Assembly: GCA_046290435.1 (NCBI GenBank)
Contig: JBKAGO010000037.1
Span: forward strand, 1 to 64,000
DNA from: CAVQUE01 sp046290435
GTDB lineage: Bacteria > Actinomycetota > Acidimicrobiia > Acidimicrobiales > UBA8592
DNA length: 64,000 nt
Reading direction: 5' to 3'
Below the pieces are notes generated by a model. That model made no database searches, was not told where the DNA came from, and saw only the letters and a list, made by a program, of their open reading frames with translations. Below are positions 26,804 through 35,323 of this stretch, one piece after another. The position numbers and the translations under genes are program-made. Every line of letters starts with the position of its first letter. Position 1 is the stretch's first letter.

Positions 26804-27589
26804 TCAGTCGTCCTCGTCCTCCCACCGGTCCTCGTCGTCATCATCCTCGTCCTCCCACCGGTCCTCGTCGTCGTCATCATCGTCCTCCCACCGGTCCTCG
26901 TCGTCGTCATCATCGTCCTCCCACCGGTCGTCGTCCCACCCGTCACCGTCATCGGCGATCGGAGCCGGCGCCGGCGCCGGGGGAACAGGACGAGCGGGAG
27001 CAGCAGCAGCGGGCGGTGCGACGGGAGTGTCGACGTCACCGCTGCCCCAGGTCTCGTCAGCGGAAGCCGCCGGTGTCGGGCGCGCAGTCGGGCGCGCAGT
27101 CGGGACCGCAGGGCGGACGTCCTCGCCACCACCAGCGGGTCGCGAAGGACGCGACGGACGATCGGCGCCGGGAGCATCGCCGGGCGATGTCGCAGGACCC
27201 GCGGCCGGCGCCGGTGCCGGCGTCGACGCCGGGGGTGCATCGCTGCGATCGTCGCCGTCATCGGTACGGGTGTCCGACGGCGTCGGGAACGCGATCGTGA
27301 ACCCCACCGGATCGAGCTGCGCCTCGGCCGCACCATCGGGGGAAGGCGCCGACGAGTCGCCGCTGCCGGAGGTCGTCGTCTGCTCACCATCGGCCGGTGT
27401 CGCCGGCTCGACAGCACGGCCGAGCACCGTGTCGTCGCTGGGTTCGGCAGCTGCGAGGAGGACGGGACGCAGCGGCGGGTCCGGCCACGACGAGGTCCCG
27501 CCTGGCAAGACGCCGCCCGCAAGGGCTGCGACACCGAGGCCGACCGTCGCGATCGGCGCCAACACCTGTGCGTTGAGCTTGATCTTCAT
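26804..27589 (-). CDS. Secreted, Pro/Ala-rich protein with acidic DRWE repeat tail
   Basis: 261 aa, no homologous domain recognised. A Lys-initiated signal-like N-terminus (MKIKLNAQVLAPIATVGLGV) is followed by a Pro/Ala/Thr/Asp-rich disordered region. The last 50 residues are tandem 11-residue units of the type DRWEDDDDDDE, four copies with Asp/Glu exchanges. Such a tail could bind Ca2+ or Fe3+ or be surface exposed; this is inference. The gene has its own promoter region; its 3' end converges on the DinB-like gene. Confidence 0.6.
   Translation of the reverse strand: MKIKLNAQVLAPIATVGLGVAALAGGVLPGGTSSWPDPPLRPVLLAAAEPSDDTVLGRAVEPATPADGEQTTTSGSGDSSAPSPDGAAEAQLDPVGFTIAFPTPSDTRTDDGDDRSDAPPASTPAPAPAAGPATSPGDAPGADRPSRPSRPAGGGEDVRPAVPTARPTARPTPAASADETWGSGDVDTPVAPPAAAAPARPVPPAPAPAPIADDGDGWDDDRWEDDDDDDEDRWEDDDDDDEDRWEDEDDDDEDRWEDEDD
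26807..26935 (-). repeat. 33-bp tandem repeat in coding sequence
   Basis: Four units of 33 bases (the last shortened), each containing CCACCGGTCCTCGTCGTC on the plus strand, encode the DRWEDDDDDDE tail. Differences between units are single-codon Asp/Glu changes. Typical of a variable-number repeat that could differ between strains. Confidence 0.85.
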
Positions 27590-27716
27590 GGCGACCACAG
27601 TCCTGTGACCGCATGAGCACAGCATGAGCGGCGCATGAGAACGCTCTCACGAATCGCCGACCGAGCCCACCGGCGAGGAGGAGAGGAAGCGCCAGAGCGG
27701 CTCCGACGCCCTGGGG

Positions 27717-28541
27717 TCAGCGGCCGAGCGGGGGGAGCTCGCGTTCGGGGTAGCCGCCATCGGGGAGCGCCGACATGAGGCCGTTGTTGATCAGGCCGCC
27801 GTCGACGTACAGCAGCTGTCCGGTGATGAACCGCGACGCGGGCGAGACCAGGAACACCACGGCGTTGCCCATGTCGTCGGGCGTGCCGACGATCGGCAGG
27901 GGCTGGTCGCCGAGGCCGTCGCCCACACCCTCGGCGTAGGTCTCGTCCCAGCCCTGGGTGCGGACCTGACCGGGAGCGATGGCGTTGAGCCGCACCTTCG
28001 GGCCCCACTCGTAGCTGAGCGTGCGGGTCAGCTCCATCACACCCGCCCGGGCGGCCGCGCTGTGGCCCAAGCCGGGGATGCCGCCGCCGATGGTCATCAG
28101 CACGTGGCAGATCGTGCCGCCGTTGCCATCGAGCATCCGGTCGCCGAACGCCTGGGTCATGTTCCAGGTGCCATGCAGGTTGAGGTCGATCACGGTCCGC
28201 CAGCCGTTTGGGCTGAAATCGCGGGCCTTCTGGGCGAAGTGACCACCCGCGTTGTTGACCAGGATGTCGACGTCGCCGTGGGCGTCGGCCAGCGCTGCGA
28301 CGGATTCGAGATCGCGGATGTTGACCAGCGCCGTCGACACCCGGGCGCCCGTCTCGCGGCGGAGCTTGTCGGCTGCGTCGTCGAGCACTTCGGCGCGTCG
28401 GGCAGCGATGACCACGTCGGCCCCGGCGCGGGCGAGGCAGGTGGCGATACCGAAGCCGATACCGGTCCCGCCGCCGGTGACCAGCGCCGTCCGGCCGGCG
28501 AGCAAGTGAGGCGACCAGATGGGGGGTGAGGGTTCGGTCAT
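27717..28541 (-). CDS. SDR of the PECR/DECR type (enoyl-CoA reductase-like)
   Basis: 274 aa. TGGGTGIG cofactor loop, AARR favouring NADP(H), NNAGG, and C-terminal GQLLYVDGGLINN. The usual YxxxK catalytic pair is replaced: the segment reads HSAAARAGV, with Ser at the Tyr position and Arg at the Lys position. The same HSxAARAGV pattern is typical of peroxisomal trans-2-enoyl-CoA reductase relatives, so this is family-typical and suggests reduction of enoyl-CoA or dienoyl-CoA. Start at 28541; a longer start at 28610 crosses the leader of the divergent VOC gene. Confidence 0.83.
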   Translation of the reverse strand: MTEPSPPIWSPHLLAGRTALVTGGGTGIGFGIATCLARAGADVVIAARRAEVLDDAADKLRRETGARVSTALVNIRDLESVAALADAHGDVDILVNNAGGHFAQKARDFSPNGWRTVIDLNLHGTWNMTQAFGDRMLDGNGGTICHVLMTIGGGIPGLGHSAAARAGVMELTRTLSYEWGPKVRLNAIAPGQVRTQGWDETYAEGVGDGLGDQPLPIVGTPDDMGNAVVFLVSPASRFITGQLLYVDGGLINNGLMSALPDGGYPERELPPLGR

Positions 28542-28593
28542 GGGCGCGAAGGCTACAGAACCACGACCCGACACACGGGCTACGGTCCGGATC

Positions 28594-29124
28594 ATGTCCG
28601 ACCGACTCACGATCTTCCAGTACGCCTACTTCGTCGACGACGTGTTCGAGGCGGCCCAGCGATGGGCTGCGGTCAACGGCGCCGGCCCGTTCTTCGTCAC
28701 CGAGCACCACAAGGCCGACCGGTTCACCTACCGGGGCACCGACGTCGAGGCCGACGTCACCTACGGCTTCGGCTACTCCGGCGACGTCCAGATCCAGCTC
28801 ATCGCCCAGCACGACGACGCCCCGTCGATCTACCGCGACATGTACGCGCCGGGCGAGTTCGGCTTCCATCACGTCGCCAAGTACCCCGCAGACTACGACG
28901 GCGAGCGTCAGCGCCTGCTCGACGCCGGCTTCGAGCTGGCCTGCGAGCTCCATGCCAACGACATCGTCGCCGGCTACTTCGACACGCGCCCGGCCATCGG
29001 CTGCTTCACCGAGCTGCACTCCCAGACCGATCGCATCGGCGCCACCTTCGCCCGCTGGCATCAGGCGCACCTCGACTGGGACGGCACCGGCGACGCCGTC
29101 CGCACCCACGTCAGCGGCACCTGA
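28594..29124 (+). CDS. VOC (glyoxalase/dioxygenase) superfamily protein
   Basis: 176 aa. Pairs of beta-alpha-beta-beta-beta motifs start at FQYAYFVDDVFEAAQRW and GEFGFHHVAKYPADYDGERQRL. Candidate metal ligands are His in FHHVAKY and Glu in FTELHS. The VGxG-like dimeric fold covers extradiol dioxygenases, epimerases and glyoxalases; this one lacks a recognisable sub-family signature. ATG at 28594. It is divergent from the PECR-like SDR (52 bases between starts) and may share its control. Confidence 0.8.
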   Translation: MSDRLTIFQYAYFVDDVFEAAQRWAAVNGAGPFFVTEHHKADRFTYRGTDVEADVTYGFGYSGDVQIQLIAQHDDAPSIYRDMYAPGEFGFHHVAKYPADYDGERQRLLDAGFELACELHANDIVAGYFDTRPAIGCFTELHSQTDRIGATFARWHQAHLDWDGTGDAVRTHVSGT

Positions 29125-29237
29125 CCGCCACGACCGGCGTCGGCGTGCTCGTCGATGCCGGGCGGCGGCTACGGTCACCGGCGAGCACCGACGGGTAGCC
29201 CGCCGGTCGACATCACTCGCTGTGAAGGAGTACCCCC

Positions 29238-30104
29238 ATGACCTATGACCTCGGTGTCTGGTACGCGCCCGAAGCCATGACCGCCGCCGACTCCGCGGTG
29301 TTCGCCGCCCGGGTCGAAGAGCTCGGCTACTCCACGCTGTGGTTGGGCGAGACCTTCGGCCGCGACCCCTTCGCCCAGGCTGCGTACCTGGGCCAGCACA
29401 CCACCACCCTCAAGCTCGCCACCGGCATCGCGAACGTCTACAACCGCCACCCCGGTGTCATGTTGCAGGGCGCCAACACCGTGGCCGAACAGACCGGCGG
29501 CCGCATGATCCTCGGCCTCGGCGTGTCCAGCCCGGTCATCGTGTCGAAGATCCGCGGCATCGACTACGGCAAGCCCCTCACGTTCATGCGCCAGTGCCTC
29601 GACACCATGGAAGCCACCCGCTACACCGCCGTCCCCCCCGCCGAGCCCGTACCCGTCGTGCTCGCCGCACTCGGCCCCAAGATGCTCGAGCTCGCCGCCG
29701 AACGCACCGCGGGCGCACACCCCTACAACGTCACCCCCGAACACACCGCCTACGCCCGCGAGATCATGGGCCCCGACGCCGGCCTGTTCGTCGAACAGAA
29801 GGTGATGCTCACCGACGACGCCGACCAGGCCCGTGAGACCTCCGCCAAGGTCATGTCGTTCTACTCACGGGCCCCCGGCTACCGCGCCGCCTGGAACCGC
29901 CTCGGCTTCAGCGACGACGAGATCGACAACGCCGACCCCCGCTGGCTCGACGCCATGGTCGTGTGGGGCGACATCGACACCATCCGGGCCCGCCTCGACG
30001 AACACGGCGACGCCGGCGCGAACCACGTCTGCGTCCAGCCCCTCGACCCGGCGACGGGCATCGCCCGCCCCGACATGGCCGTCCTCGAGGCCCTCGCCGG
30101 CTGA
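29238..30104 (+). CDS. LLM class F420-dependent oxidoreductase (TIGR03620-like)
   Basis: 288 aa luciferase-like TIM barrel. Strong RBS GAAGGAG 6 bases before the ATG. Motifs: GYSTLWLGETFGRDPF, LATGIANVYNRHPGVMLQGANTVAEQTGGRMILGLGVSS, PVVLAALGPKMLELAAERTAGAHPYNVTPEHT. The last is typical of F420-using actinobacterial enzymes rather than FMN monooxygenases. Substrate unknown. Confidence 0.85.
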   Translation: MTYDLGVWYAPEAMTAADSAVFAARVEELGYSTLWLGETFGRDPFAQAAYLGQHTTTLKLATGIANVYNRHPGVMLQGANTVAEQTGGRMILGLGVSSPVIVSKIRGIDYGKPLTFMRQCLDTMEATRYTAVPPAEPVPVVLAALGPKMLELAAERTAGAHPYNVTPEHTAYAREIMGPDAGLFVEQKVMLTDDADQARETSAKVMSFYSRAPGYRAAWNRLGFSDDEIDNADPRWLDAMVVWGDIDTIRARLDEHGDAGANHVCVQPLDPATGIARPDMAVLEALAG

Positions 30105-30122
30105 CCGTCGGGACCGGCGCTC

Positions 30123-30162
30123 GCGCACGGTCTCCCGGGGTGCTGCCCCGGGGCCGTGTGCG
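30123..30162. terminator. Bidirectional terminator hairpin
   Basis: GCGCACGG...CCCGGGG, loop TGCTG, CCCCGGG...CCGTGTGCG: a strong interrupted stem between the converging LLM gene and RTX gene. No U-tract. Function inferred from position and stability. Confidence 0.6.
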
Positions 30163-30182
30163 TTTGGTGACGGGCGTCCTCG

Positions 30183-32108
30183 TCAGCGCTCGCACTGACG
30201 AAGGCGGTCGTTGCCGGGGCCTCCGGCACAGCGATCGCGCCCGGGACCGCCGAAGATGCGGTCGTCGCCGCGCTGGCCGAACAGCTCGTCCGGACCGATG
30301 TTGCCGCGGAGCATGTCGTTGCCGGCACCACCGCGAGCCGTGTCGGCTCCCGGCCCACCGACGATACGGTCGTCGCCGCCCTGGCCACGGAGCCGATCCC
30401 CGCCGCTCTGGCCGATCAGCTGGTCCTGGCCGGGTCCGCCTCGCAGATCGTCGGCGCCACCGCCGCCGAAGACGATGTCGTCACCGGCCCCGGCCCGCAC
30501 CGTGTCGTTGCCGGCCCCGGCGCACACCAAATCCTGACCGCGGCCTGCTGCGATTCGATCGGCTCCGCCGAGGGCGACGATCACGTCGTCGCCGAGGGTG
30601 CCGCCCAGCACGTCGGGGCCGTTGGTGCCGACGATCGTGGCCACCTGTCCCGCGCAACGGTGCGCCGAGTCGACGATGCGAATGGACAGATCGAACGCCG
30701 GGTCGTCGAAGTACTGGTACACGACACGCAGCCCGTCGGGCGTCACCAGCGGCGAGTAGAAGTCCGTCGAGTCGGCGTCGGGCGCGGTGTCGAGAACATG
30801 GCTGAGGCCGCCACCGGCGGGAACGCTGCGCAAGGTGAGCGGACCGCTGGGTTGCGCGGTCTCCACGGTGACGACACGAGTGCCGTCGGGGGTGAACAGC
30901 GCGTCGTTCGACTCGACGTCACCGACCGACGTGAGACGCACGCTGGCGCCGCCGGACGGGGGCACCGAGTACCACGCGTTGCTGCCGTCGACCTCGGCGT
31001 CGGCGCGGTAGATGACCCGGCTGTCGTCGGGGGCGATCGCGAAGTCCCTGACGTCGCCGTTGTCGACGAGCGATCGGCTGAGCCTCGTTCGGTCGGAGCC
31101 GACGAAACGCCGTACGAAGAGCTCGTTGACGCCGCTGGTGCGCAGGTCGCCCTCGAACACGACGCCGCTCGAGTCGCCCAACACATCGAAGTCACCAACG
31201 TCGCCGCCGGCGACGACGTCGCCGCTGAGCCCCGTGCGCACGCCACCGGAGACGAGATACAGCTCGTATTGCCCGACGACCTCGAGGTCGCCGCGGAACA
31301 CGACGCCGTTGCCGTTGGGCAGGAACAACGGTGCTCCGAGAACCCCGCCGCCGGCGACGATGGCCCCGCTCGCAACCGCCGGCGCCTGGGTGCCATCGAC
31401 GCGAACCAGGAACAGCTCATCGGTGCCGTCGGTGGCGACGTCGCCAACGACGGCGACGAGCGATCCGGTCGAGTTGATCGCAATGTCCACGACGTCGCCA
31501 CCAGCGACGGGGTTGGCGAGACGCGTGCGAGGGCCGCCGGTGATCGGCGCCGCATACAGCGCGAACTCATCGGCATCGTCGTAGTCTGCGATGAACACCA
31601 CCGTGGAACTGTCGGGTGTGATCGCGACGTTGCGAACCTGACGCCCCGCCGGGACGGGGCCACCGATCTGGACGGGCGCGCCACCCGCGATCGGTACGGC
31701 ATGCAGCGTGGTGCCGTTGACGTCGTCGAAGCGCGTGAGCACGACCGTGGCACCGTCGGGCGAGAGGACGAACGCGAAGAACACCTCGGCTGCGGGCCCG
31801 GCGAGCGACGCCGTGAGGTCGACGGCGGGACCGCCGTCGAGAGGTCGGGCGACCACCATCTCCGGACCGGCGTCGGAGGCCCGATCGAGATGCACCAGGT
31901 GCAGACCGTCAGGCGTGATCTCCATCGACAGGAAGTTCTCGCCGGGACTCGGCAGATCCGGATCGAGCAGATCGGGGAACCCCGGCGGTCCGGCATGGCT
32001 CGGCGCCGCGAACGTGACGAGAGCGGCGAGCACGGCGAGCGCAACGAGCATCGAGGCCGACCCGGAGCGGCGAACGACGGCGCCGGCGTGGTGATGACGA
32101 GTGGACAA
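30183..32108 (-). CDS. Secreted beta-propeller protein with C-terminal RTX (hemolysin-type Ca-binding) repeats
   Basis: 641 aa. I start at TTG 32108 because AGGAGG precedes it at the right distance; no ATG/GTG with an RBS fits the signal peptide (SASMLVALAVLAALVTFAAPSHA). Residues about 50-480 are TolB/WD40-like blades: repeating SPDGATVVL, TPDSSTVVFIADYDDADEF and APDDSRVIYRADAEVDG units. The final 140 residues are RTX nonapeptides (GGxGxDxLxGGxGxD type, for example GGPGADTARGGAGNDMLRG). Ca2+-dependent folding outside the cell is expected, possibly via type I-like or signal-peptide export. Ends in Arg/Cys, not a classical secretion signal. Confidence 0.8.
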   Translation of the reverse strand: MSTRHHHAGAVVRRSGSASMLVALAVLAALVTFAAPSHAGPPGFPDLLDPDLPSPGENFLSMEITPDGLHLVHLDRASDAGPEMVVARPLDGGPAVDLTASLAGPAAEVFFAFVLSPDGATVVLTRFDDVNGTTLHAVPIAGGAPVQIGGPVPAGRQVRNVAITPDSSTVVFIADYDDADEFALYAAPITGGPRTRLANPVAGGDVVDIAINSTGSLVAVVGDVATDGTDELFLVRVDGTQAPAVASGAIVAGGGVLGAPLFLPNGNGVVFRGDLEVVGQYELYLVSGGVRTGLSGDVVAGGDVGDFDVLGDSSGVVFEGDLRTSGVNELFVRRFVGSDRTRLSRSLVDNGDVRDFAIAPDDSRVIYRADAEVDGSNAWYSVPPSGGASVRLTSVGDVESNDALFTPDGTRVVTVETAQPSGPLTLRSVPAGGGLSHVLDTAPDADSTDFYSPLVTPDGLRVVYQYFDDPAFDLSIRIVDSAHRCAGQVATIVGTNGPDVLGGTLGDDVIVALGGADRIAAGRGQDLVCAGAGNDTVRAGAGDDIVFGGGGADDLRGGPGQDQLIGQSGGDRLRGQGGDDRIVGGPGADTARGGAGNDMLRGNIGPDELFGQRGDDRIFGGPGRDRCAGGPGNDRLRQCER

Positions 32109-32191
32109 GCTTCCTCCTCGGCGAGGGAGACGAAACGGGCGATCGAGCGCCGGCAGCAGCCTGCCAGTCGCCCGTTTCGATACCCATGGTG

Positions 32192-33286
32192 TCAGACGTC
32201 GGGGATCAGCACCGGTTTGACGGCGCCGCCCGCCAGCGACGACGCCTCGGCCTCGTTGATGGCGCTCATCGGGAACTCCTCGATCAGGCGGTCGAAGGGG
32301 AACTCGCCGGCCTGCCACAGCTCGATCATGCGGGGGATGAAGGTCTTGGGGTCGACGCCGCCCTCGAGGATGCCGATGAGGGTCTTGCCGATCGGGGCCA
32401 TGCCGTCGAGGACGATGTCGCCCTGCTGGATGCCGACCATGCCGCACACGCCGGTCATCCGTAGGCACCCGATGGCGCTGAGGATGACCGGCGGAAGGCC
32501 GGTGGTGTCGAAGCTGTAGTGGGCGCCACCCCCGCAGATGGCCATGATCTGGCCGACGATGTCGTCGCCGGCACCGTCGATGGCATGGGTGGCGCCGAGC
32601 TCGAGGGCCAGGGCCCGGCGGCTCTCGTGGAGATCGACGGCGATGATCGTGGTCGCGCCGGCGACCTTCGCTGCCATGACGGCAGACAGGCCGACGGCGC
32701 CGGTGCCGAACACCACGACCGAGGTGCCGGGCTGGACGTTCATCGCGACGAGGATCGATCCGGCGCCGGTCTGGATACCGCACCCCAGCGGGCCGAGCTT
32801 GGTGAGCGGCAGGCTCGGGTCGACCTTCACGACGTTGCGTTCGGTTGCCAGGCAATGGGTGGCGAAGCTCGACTGGCCGAACCAGCGCGACAGGATCTCT
32901 TTGCCCTCGCCGTCGGTGACGCCGGAAGAGCCGTCGAGGCGCCGGCCGAAGAGGTTCCGGGGCAGGAACGTGTCGCAGTACGCGGGCTGGCCGGCCAGGC
33001 AGTTGGCACAGGTACCGCACGAGTCGAACGACAGCACGACGTGATCGCCGACGGCCACCTCGGTGACGCCCTCGCCGACGGCCTCGATGACACCGGCGCC
33101 CTCGTGGCCGGTGATGACCGGCGGCGGCACGGGGCTCTCGGGCACCCTGGGCATGATGTCGGTGTGGCACATGCCGGCGCCGACGACACGGACCAGCACC
33201 TCGCCGGCACCGGGATCGGCCAACTCGACGGTCTCGATGGCGTAGGGGCCATCGGCGGCACGGAGGACAGCGGCTCGGATCTGCAT
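32192..33286 (-). CDS. Zinc-dependent alcohol dehydrogenase (aryl/alkyl alcohol type)
   Basis: 364 aa MDR. Catalytic zinc ligands Cys in GMCHTD, His-Glu in GHEGAG and Cys in LGPLGCGIQTG; structural zinc SCGTCANCLAGQPAYC. Rossmann loop GTGAVGLSA and the acidic VDLHESRR favour NAD. GCGIQTGAGS is typical of the benzyl-alcohol/NDMA-dependent branch. Oxidises primary alcohols to aldehydes. ATG at 33286; a longer in-frame start runs into the neighbouring gene's tail. Confidence 0.9.
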   Translation of the reverse strand: MQIRAAVLRAADGPYAIETVELADPGAGEVLVRVVGAGMCHTDIMPRVPESPVPPPVITGHEGAGVIEAVGEGVTEVAVGDHVVLSFDSCGTCANCLAGQPAYCDTFLPRNLFGRRLDGSSGVTDGEGKEILSRWFGQSSFATHCLATERNVVKVDPSLPLTKLGPLGCGIQTGAGSILVAMNVQPGTSVVVFGTGAVGLSAVMAAKVAGATTIIAVDLHESRRALALELGATHAIDGAGDDIVGQIMAICGGGAHYSFDTTGLPPVILSAIGCLRMTGVCGMVGIQQGDIVLDGMAPIGKTLIGILEGGVDPKTFIPRMIELWQAGEFPFDRLIEEFPMSAINEAEASSLAGGAVKPVLIPDV

Positions 33287-33359
33287 GGGATGCCTCTCGG
33301 ATCGGTGGGGAGATCGGGTCGAGGACAGCGTGGCACACCGGCGCCCCCGGGGCTCTACC

Positions 33360-34559
33360 TCAACGGTTCGCCGGGATCCGCACGGGCCGTGACCAACGGC
33401 CCGGCCCGGCATCGGACAATGCCCTGACCCGGCAGATGTAAACCCGGCCGGGTTCGAGACCGCGCACGACGGCTCGGCGTCCGGTGGTGCGGGCGCGTTC
33501 GACGTCGTCGCCGTTGCGTTCCCTGCAACGGATCACGTGTGCATCGACGGCCGATCCCCGTGCCGACGCAGGAGCGAACACCACCCGCACCCGTCGATCG
33601 AACGTGCGTGGCGTCCGCACGTTCTGTGGCCGCAGGGGGGTGACTCTCCCGGCCCGGATCTCGAGGGTGCGTGCCGAGAATGTGATGTTGCTCCCTTCGA
33701 TCACGATGCCCGCAGGCGACGACGTCACCGACAGCGTCCCGGCTCCGGGGCCGGTGAAACCCGTGACGATCCCGGCGGAGCGGAGGCTCGCTGGATCATC
33801 GATGCCGTAGACCGTGGAGAGGAAACCGGCCGGGACCACATGGCGGATGAAACCTCGGAACACCGTGACCCCGTCGAGGCGGTATCGGCTGTTACCGAGC
33901 TCGAGGCGCACGAGCGGCTCGCCGGTCGTCGGATCGTTCACGATGGTCGGTAGCTCGGAGAGGTAGCTCACGTCGGTGAATATGTCGGTGCCGTCGAACG
34001 ATGCCCGTTGGACAGGGTCGGCCCATGCACCGGCGTCGGAGAGATCGCCGCCGAGGTAGGCCTCCCATTCCCGCCCGGGGACAGCGGTGCAGACGACGGT
34101 GCCTGTATCGGACGAGCAGTCGTCGGTGGTCTGTTGGACCGGCGACGCTGTCACGGTGAGCGTCCCCGCTGTCGCATCACGCACGACACTGCCTGGCCTG
34201 CCGCGCACGAAAGCGATGCGGGGGTTCAGCGTGCCGACGTCGAAGGTGATCGTCCACACGTCGGCCAGCGCGGGGGCGCCGAGCTCGAGACCGGTGCCGG
34301 TGGATTCCACGTTCCACGACATACGGCGGGTGCCGCCGGGGAGGGTGAACGCACTGCCGAGGACCCGCCAGTTCGGGTCCGTCGACGTGACCGCCGCTCC
34401 GTTGCGTGTGGCCGACTCGATGCACGGTGCGGGTCCGGCGCTGCACCAAGGAACCGGATCGGACGGGATCAGGGTCTGTGCGCCCGCCGGGGCTTGCGCC
34501 GTAACGAACATCGCCGCCACGATCGCCAGCGTCGTCGCCAGCCCGGTGATCCGTCGCAT
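33360..34559 (-). CDS. Secreted protein of unknown function with C-terminal FN3-like domain
   Basis: 399 aa. Clear signal peptide (MRRITGLATTLAIVAAMFVTAQAPAGA). A Cys pair (WCSAGPAPC) and another (CSSDTGTVVC) suggest disulfides. The middle region (residues 60-290) has beta-rich character without a recognised family. The C-terminal 90 residues (ARTTGRRAVVRGLEPGRVYICRVRALSDAGPGRWS) fit a fibronectin type III fold. Probably a surface or matrix protein; the neighbouring RTX gene is also secreted. Confidence 0.65.
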   Translation of the reverse strand: MRRITGLATTLAIVAAMFVTAQAPAGAQTLIPSDPVPWCSAGPAPCIESATRNGAAVTSTDPNWRVLGSAFTLPGGTRRMSWNVESTGTGLELGAPALADVWTITFDVGTLNPRIAFVRGRPGSVVRDATAGTLTVTASPVQQTTDDCSSDTGTVVCTAVPGREWEAYLGGDLSDAGAWADPVQRASFDGTDIFTDVSYLSELPTIVNDPTTGEPLVRLELGNSRYRLDGVTVFRGFIRHVVPAGFLSTVYGIDDPASLRSAGIVTGFTGPGAGTLSVTSSPAGIVIEGSNITFSARTLEIRAGRVTPLRPQNVRTPRTFDRRVRVVFAPASARGSAVDAHVIRCRERNGDDVERARTTGRRAVVRGLEPGRVYICRVRALSDAGPGRWSRPVRIPANR

Positions 34560-34687
34560 GGTGTCGCTTCCTCGTCTCGCTCGTGACCCGATGGCTCGCT
34601 GCGGGGTTGTGAGCCCCTTTCACATGTCTAGCGTGCAACGCAGTGGAACGATGTTCACTCCTGCAGCGGGCGCTACTGTCCACCGGC

Positions 34688-35323
34688 GTGACCACCCCGG
34701 CCGATCTCGTCGACGAACTGCGACGCCTCATCGACGTCATCCGCATCACCGACCTCGAGGTCGCTGCCGGTCACGGCGTCGACCTCGGCGAGGTGACGGC
34801 CCGCATCGGAGCGATCCGGTCCGAGCTCGAACCCCACGTGGTCGACGACCTGCGGATGCAGCGGGGGCTCTACGCGCACGAGCACTTCACCAATCCGCCG
34901 GCCGTGCCGAACCTCGCCGACGTCGCCCCGCGGGACTTCTTCCCCTACAGCCCCGTCATCGGCGCGCTGAACCCGATCGCGCCCGACGTCCATCTCCGGG
35001 TCGAGGGCGATCAGGTCGTCGGGTCGGGCACCGTCAGCGCAGCACACAACGGCCCACCCGGCGGTGTGCACGGCGGCCACGTGGCAGCGCTGATGGACGA
35101 ATTGCTGGGCGTCACCTGCATCGCGACCGGCACCGGCGGGTTCACCGGCACGCTCACCGTGCGCTACGAGAACCTCACGCCGCTCGACACCGAGCTGACG
35201 CTGCGGGGCTGGATCGACCGCATCGAGGGACGCAAGATCTTCGCCAAGGGCGAGATCCACGCCGGCGACATCCGTTGCGCCGTGGGCGAGGGCATCTTCA
35301 TCCGACGCGCCGAGGCGCCGTGA
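34688..35323 (+). CDS. PaaI-type hotdog thioesterase
   Basis: 211 aa. The C-terminal half is a 4HBT hotdog fold: AHNGPPGGVHGGHVAALMDELLG, with the catalytic-helix Asp/Glu and preceding His-Gly-Gly, and TGTLTVRYENLTPLDTELTLRG. The N-terminal 80 residues are helical and less conserved. Hydrolyses acyl-CoA thioesters. GTG at 34688 was preferred over an ATG at 34643 because the latter adds an unconserved leader (MERCSLLQRALLSTG). Its stop overlaps the next gene's GTG (GTGA). Confidence 0.82.
   Translation: MTTPADLVDELRRLIDVIRITDLEVAAGHGVDLGEVTARIGAIRSELEPHVVDDLRMQRGLYAHEHFTNPPAVPNLADVAPRDFFPYSPVIGALNPIAPDVHLRVEGDQVVGSGTVSAAHNGPPGGVHGGHVAALMDELLGVTCIATGTGGFTGTLTVRYENLTPLDTELTLRGWIDRIEGRKIFAKGEIHAGDIRCAVGEGIFIRRAEAP

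Noticed and set aside
27590..27640. CRP/GlxR-like site TGTG...CACA upstream of the acidic-repeat gene
   Set aside because: The half-sites are two bases too far apart for the TGTGA-N6-TCACA consensus, and the region is dominated by a simple GCATGAG triplication.
34643..34687. Longer N-terminus for the PaaI thioesterase from ATG 34643
   Set aside because: Adds a hydrophilic unconserved leader without a better RBS; GTG 34688 sits at the start of the helical domain.
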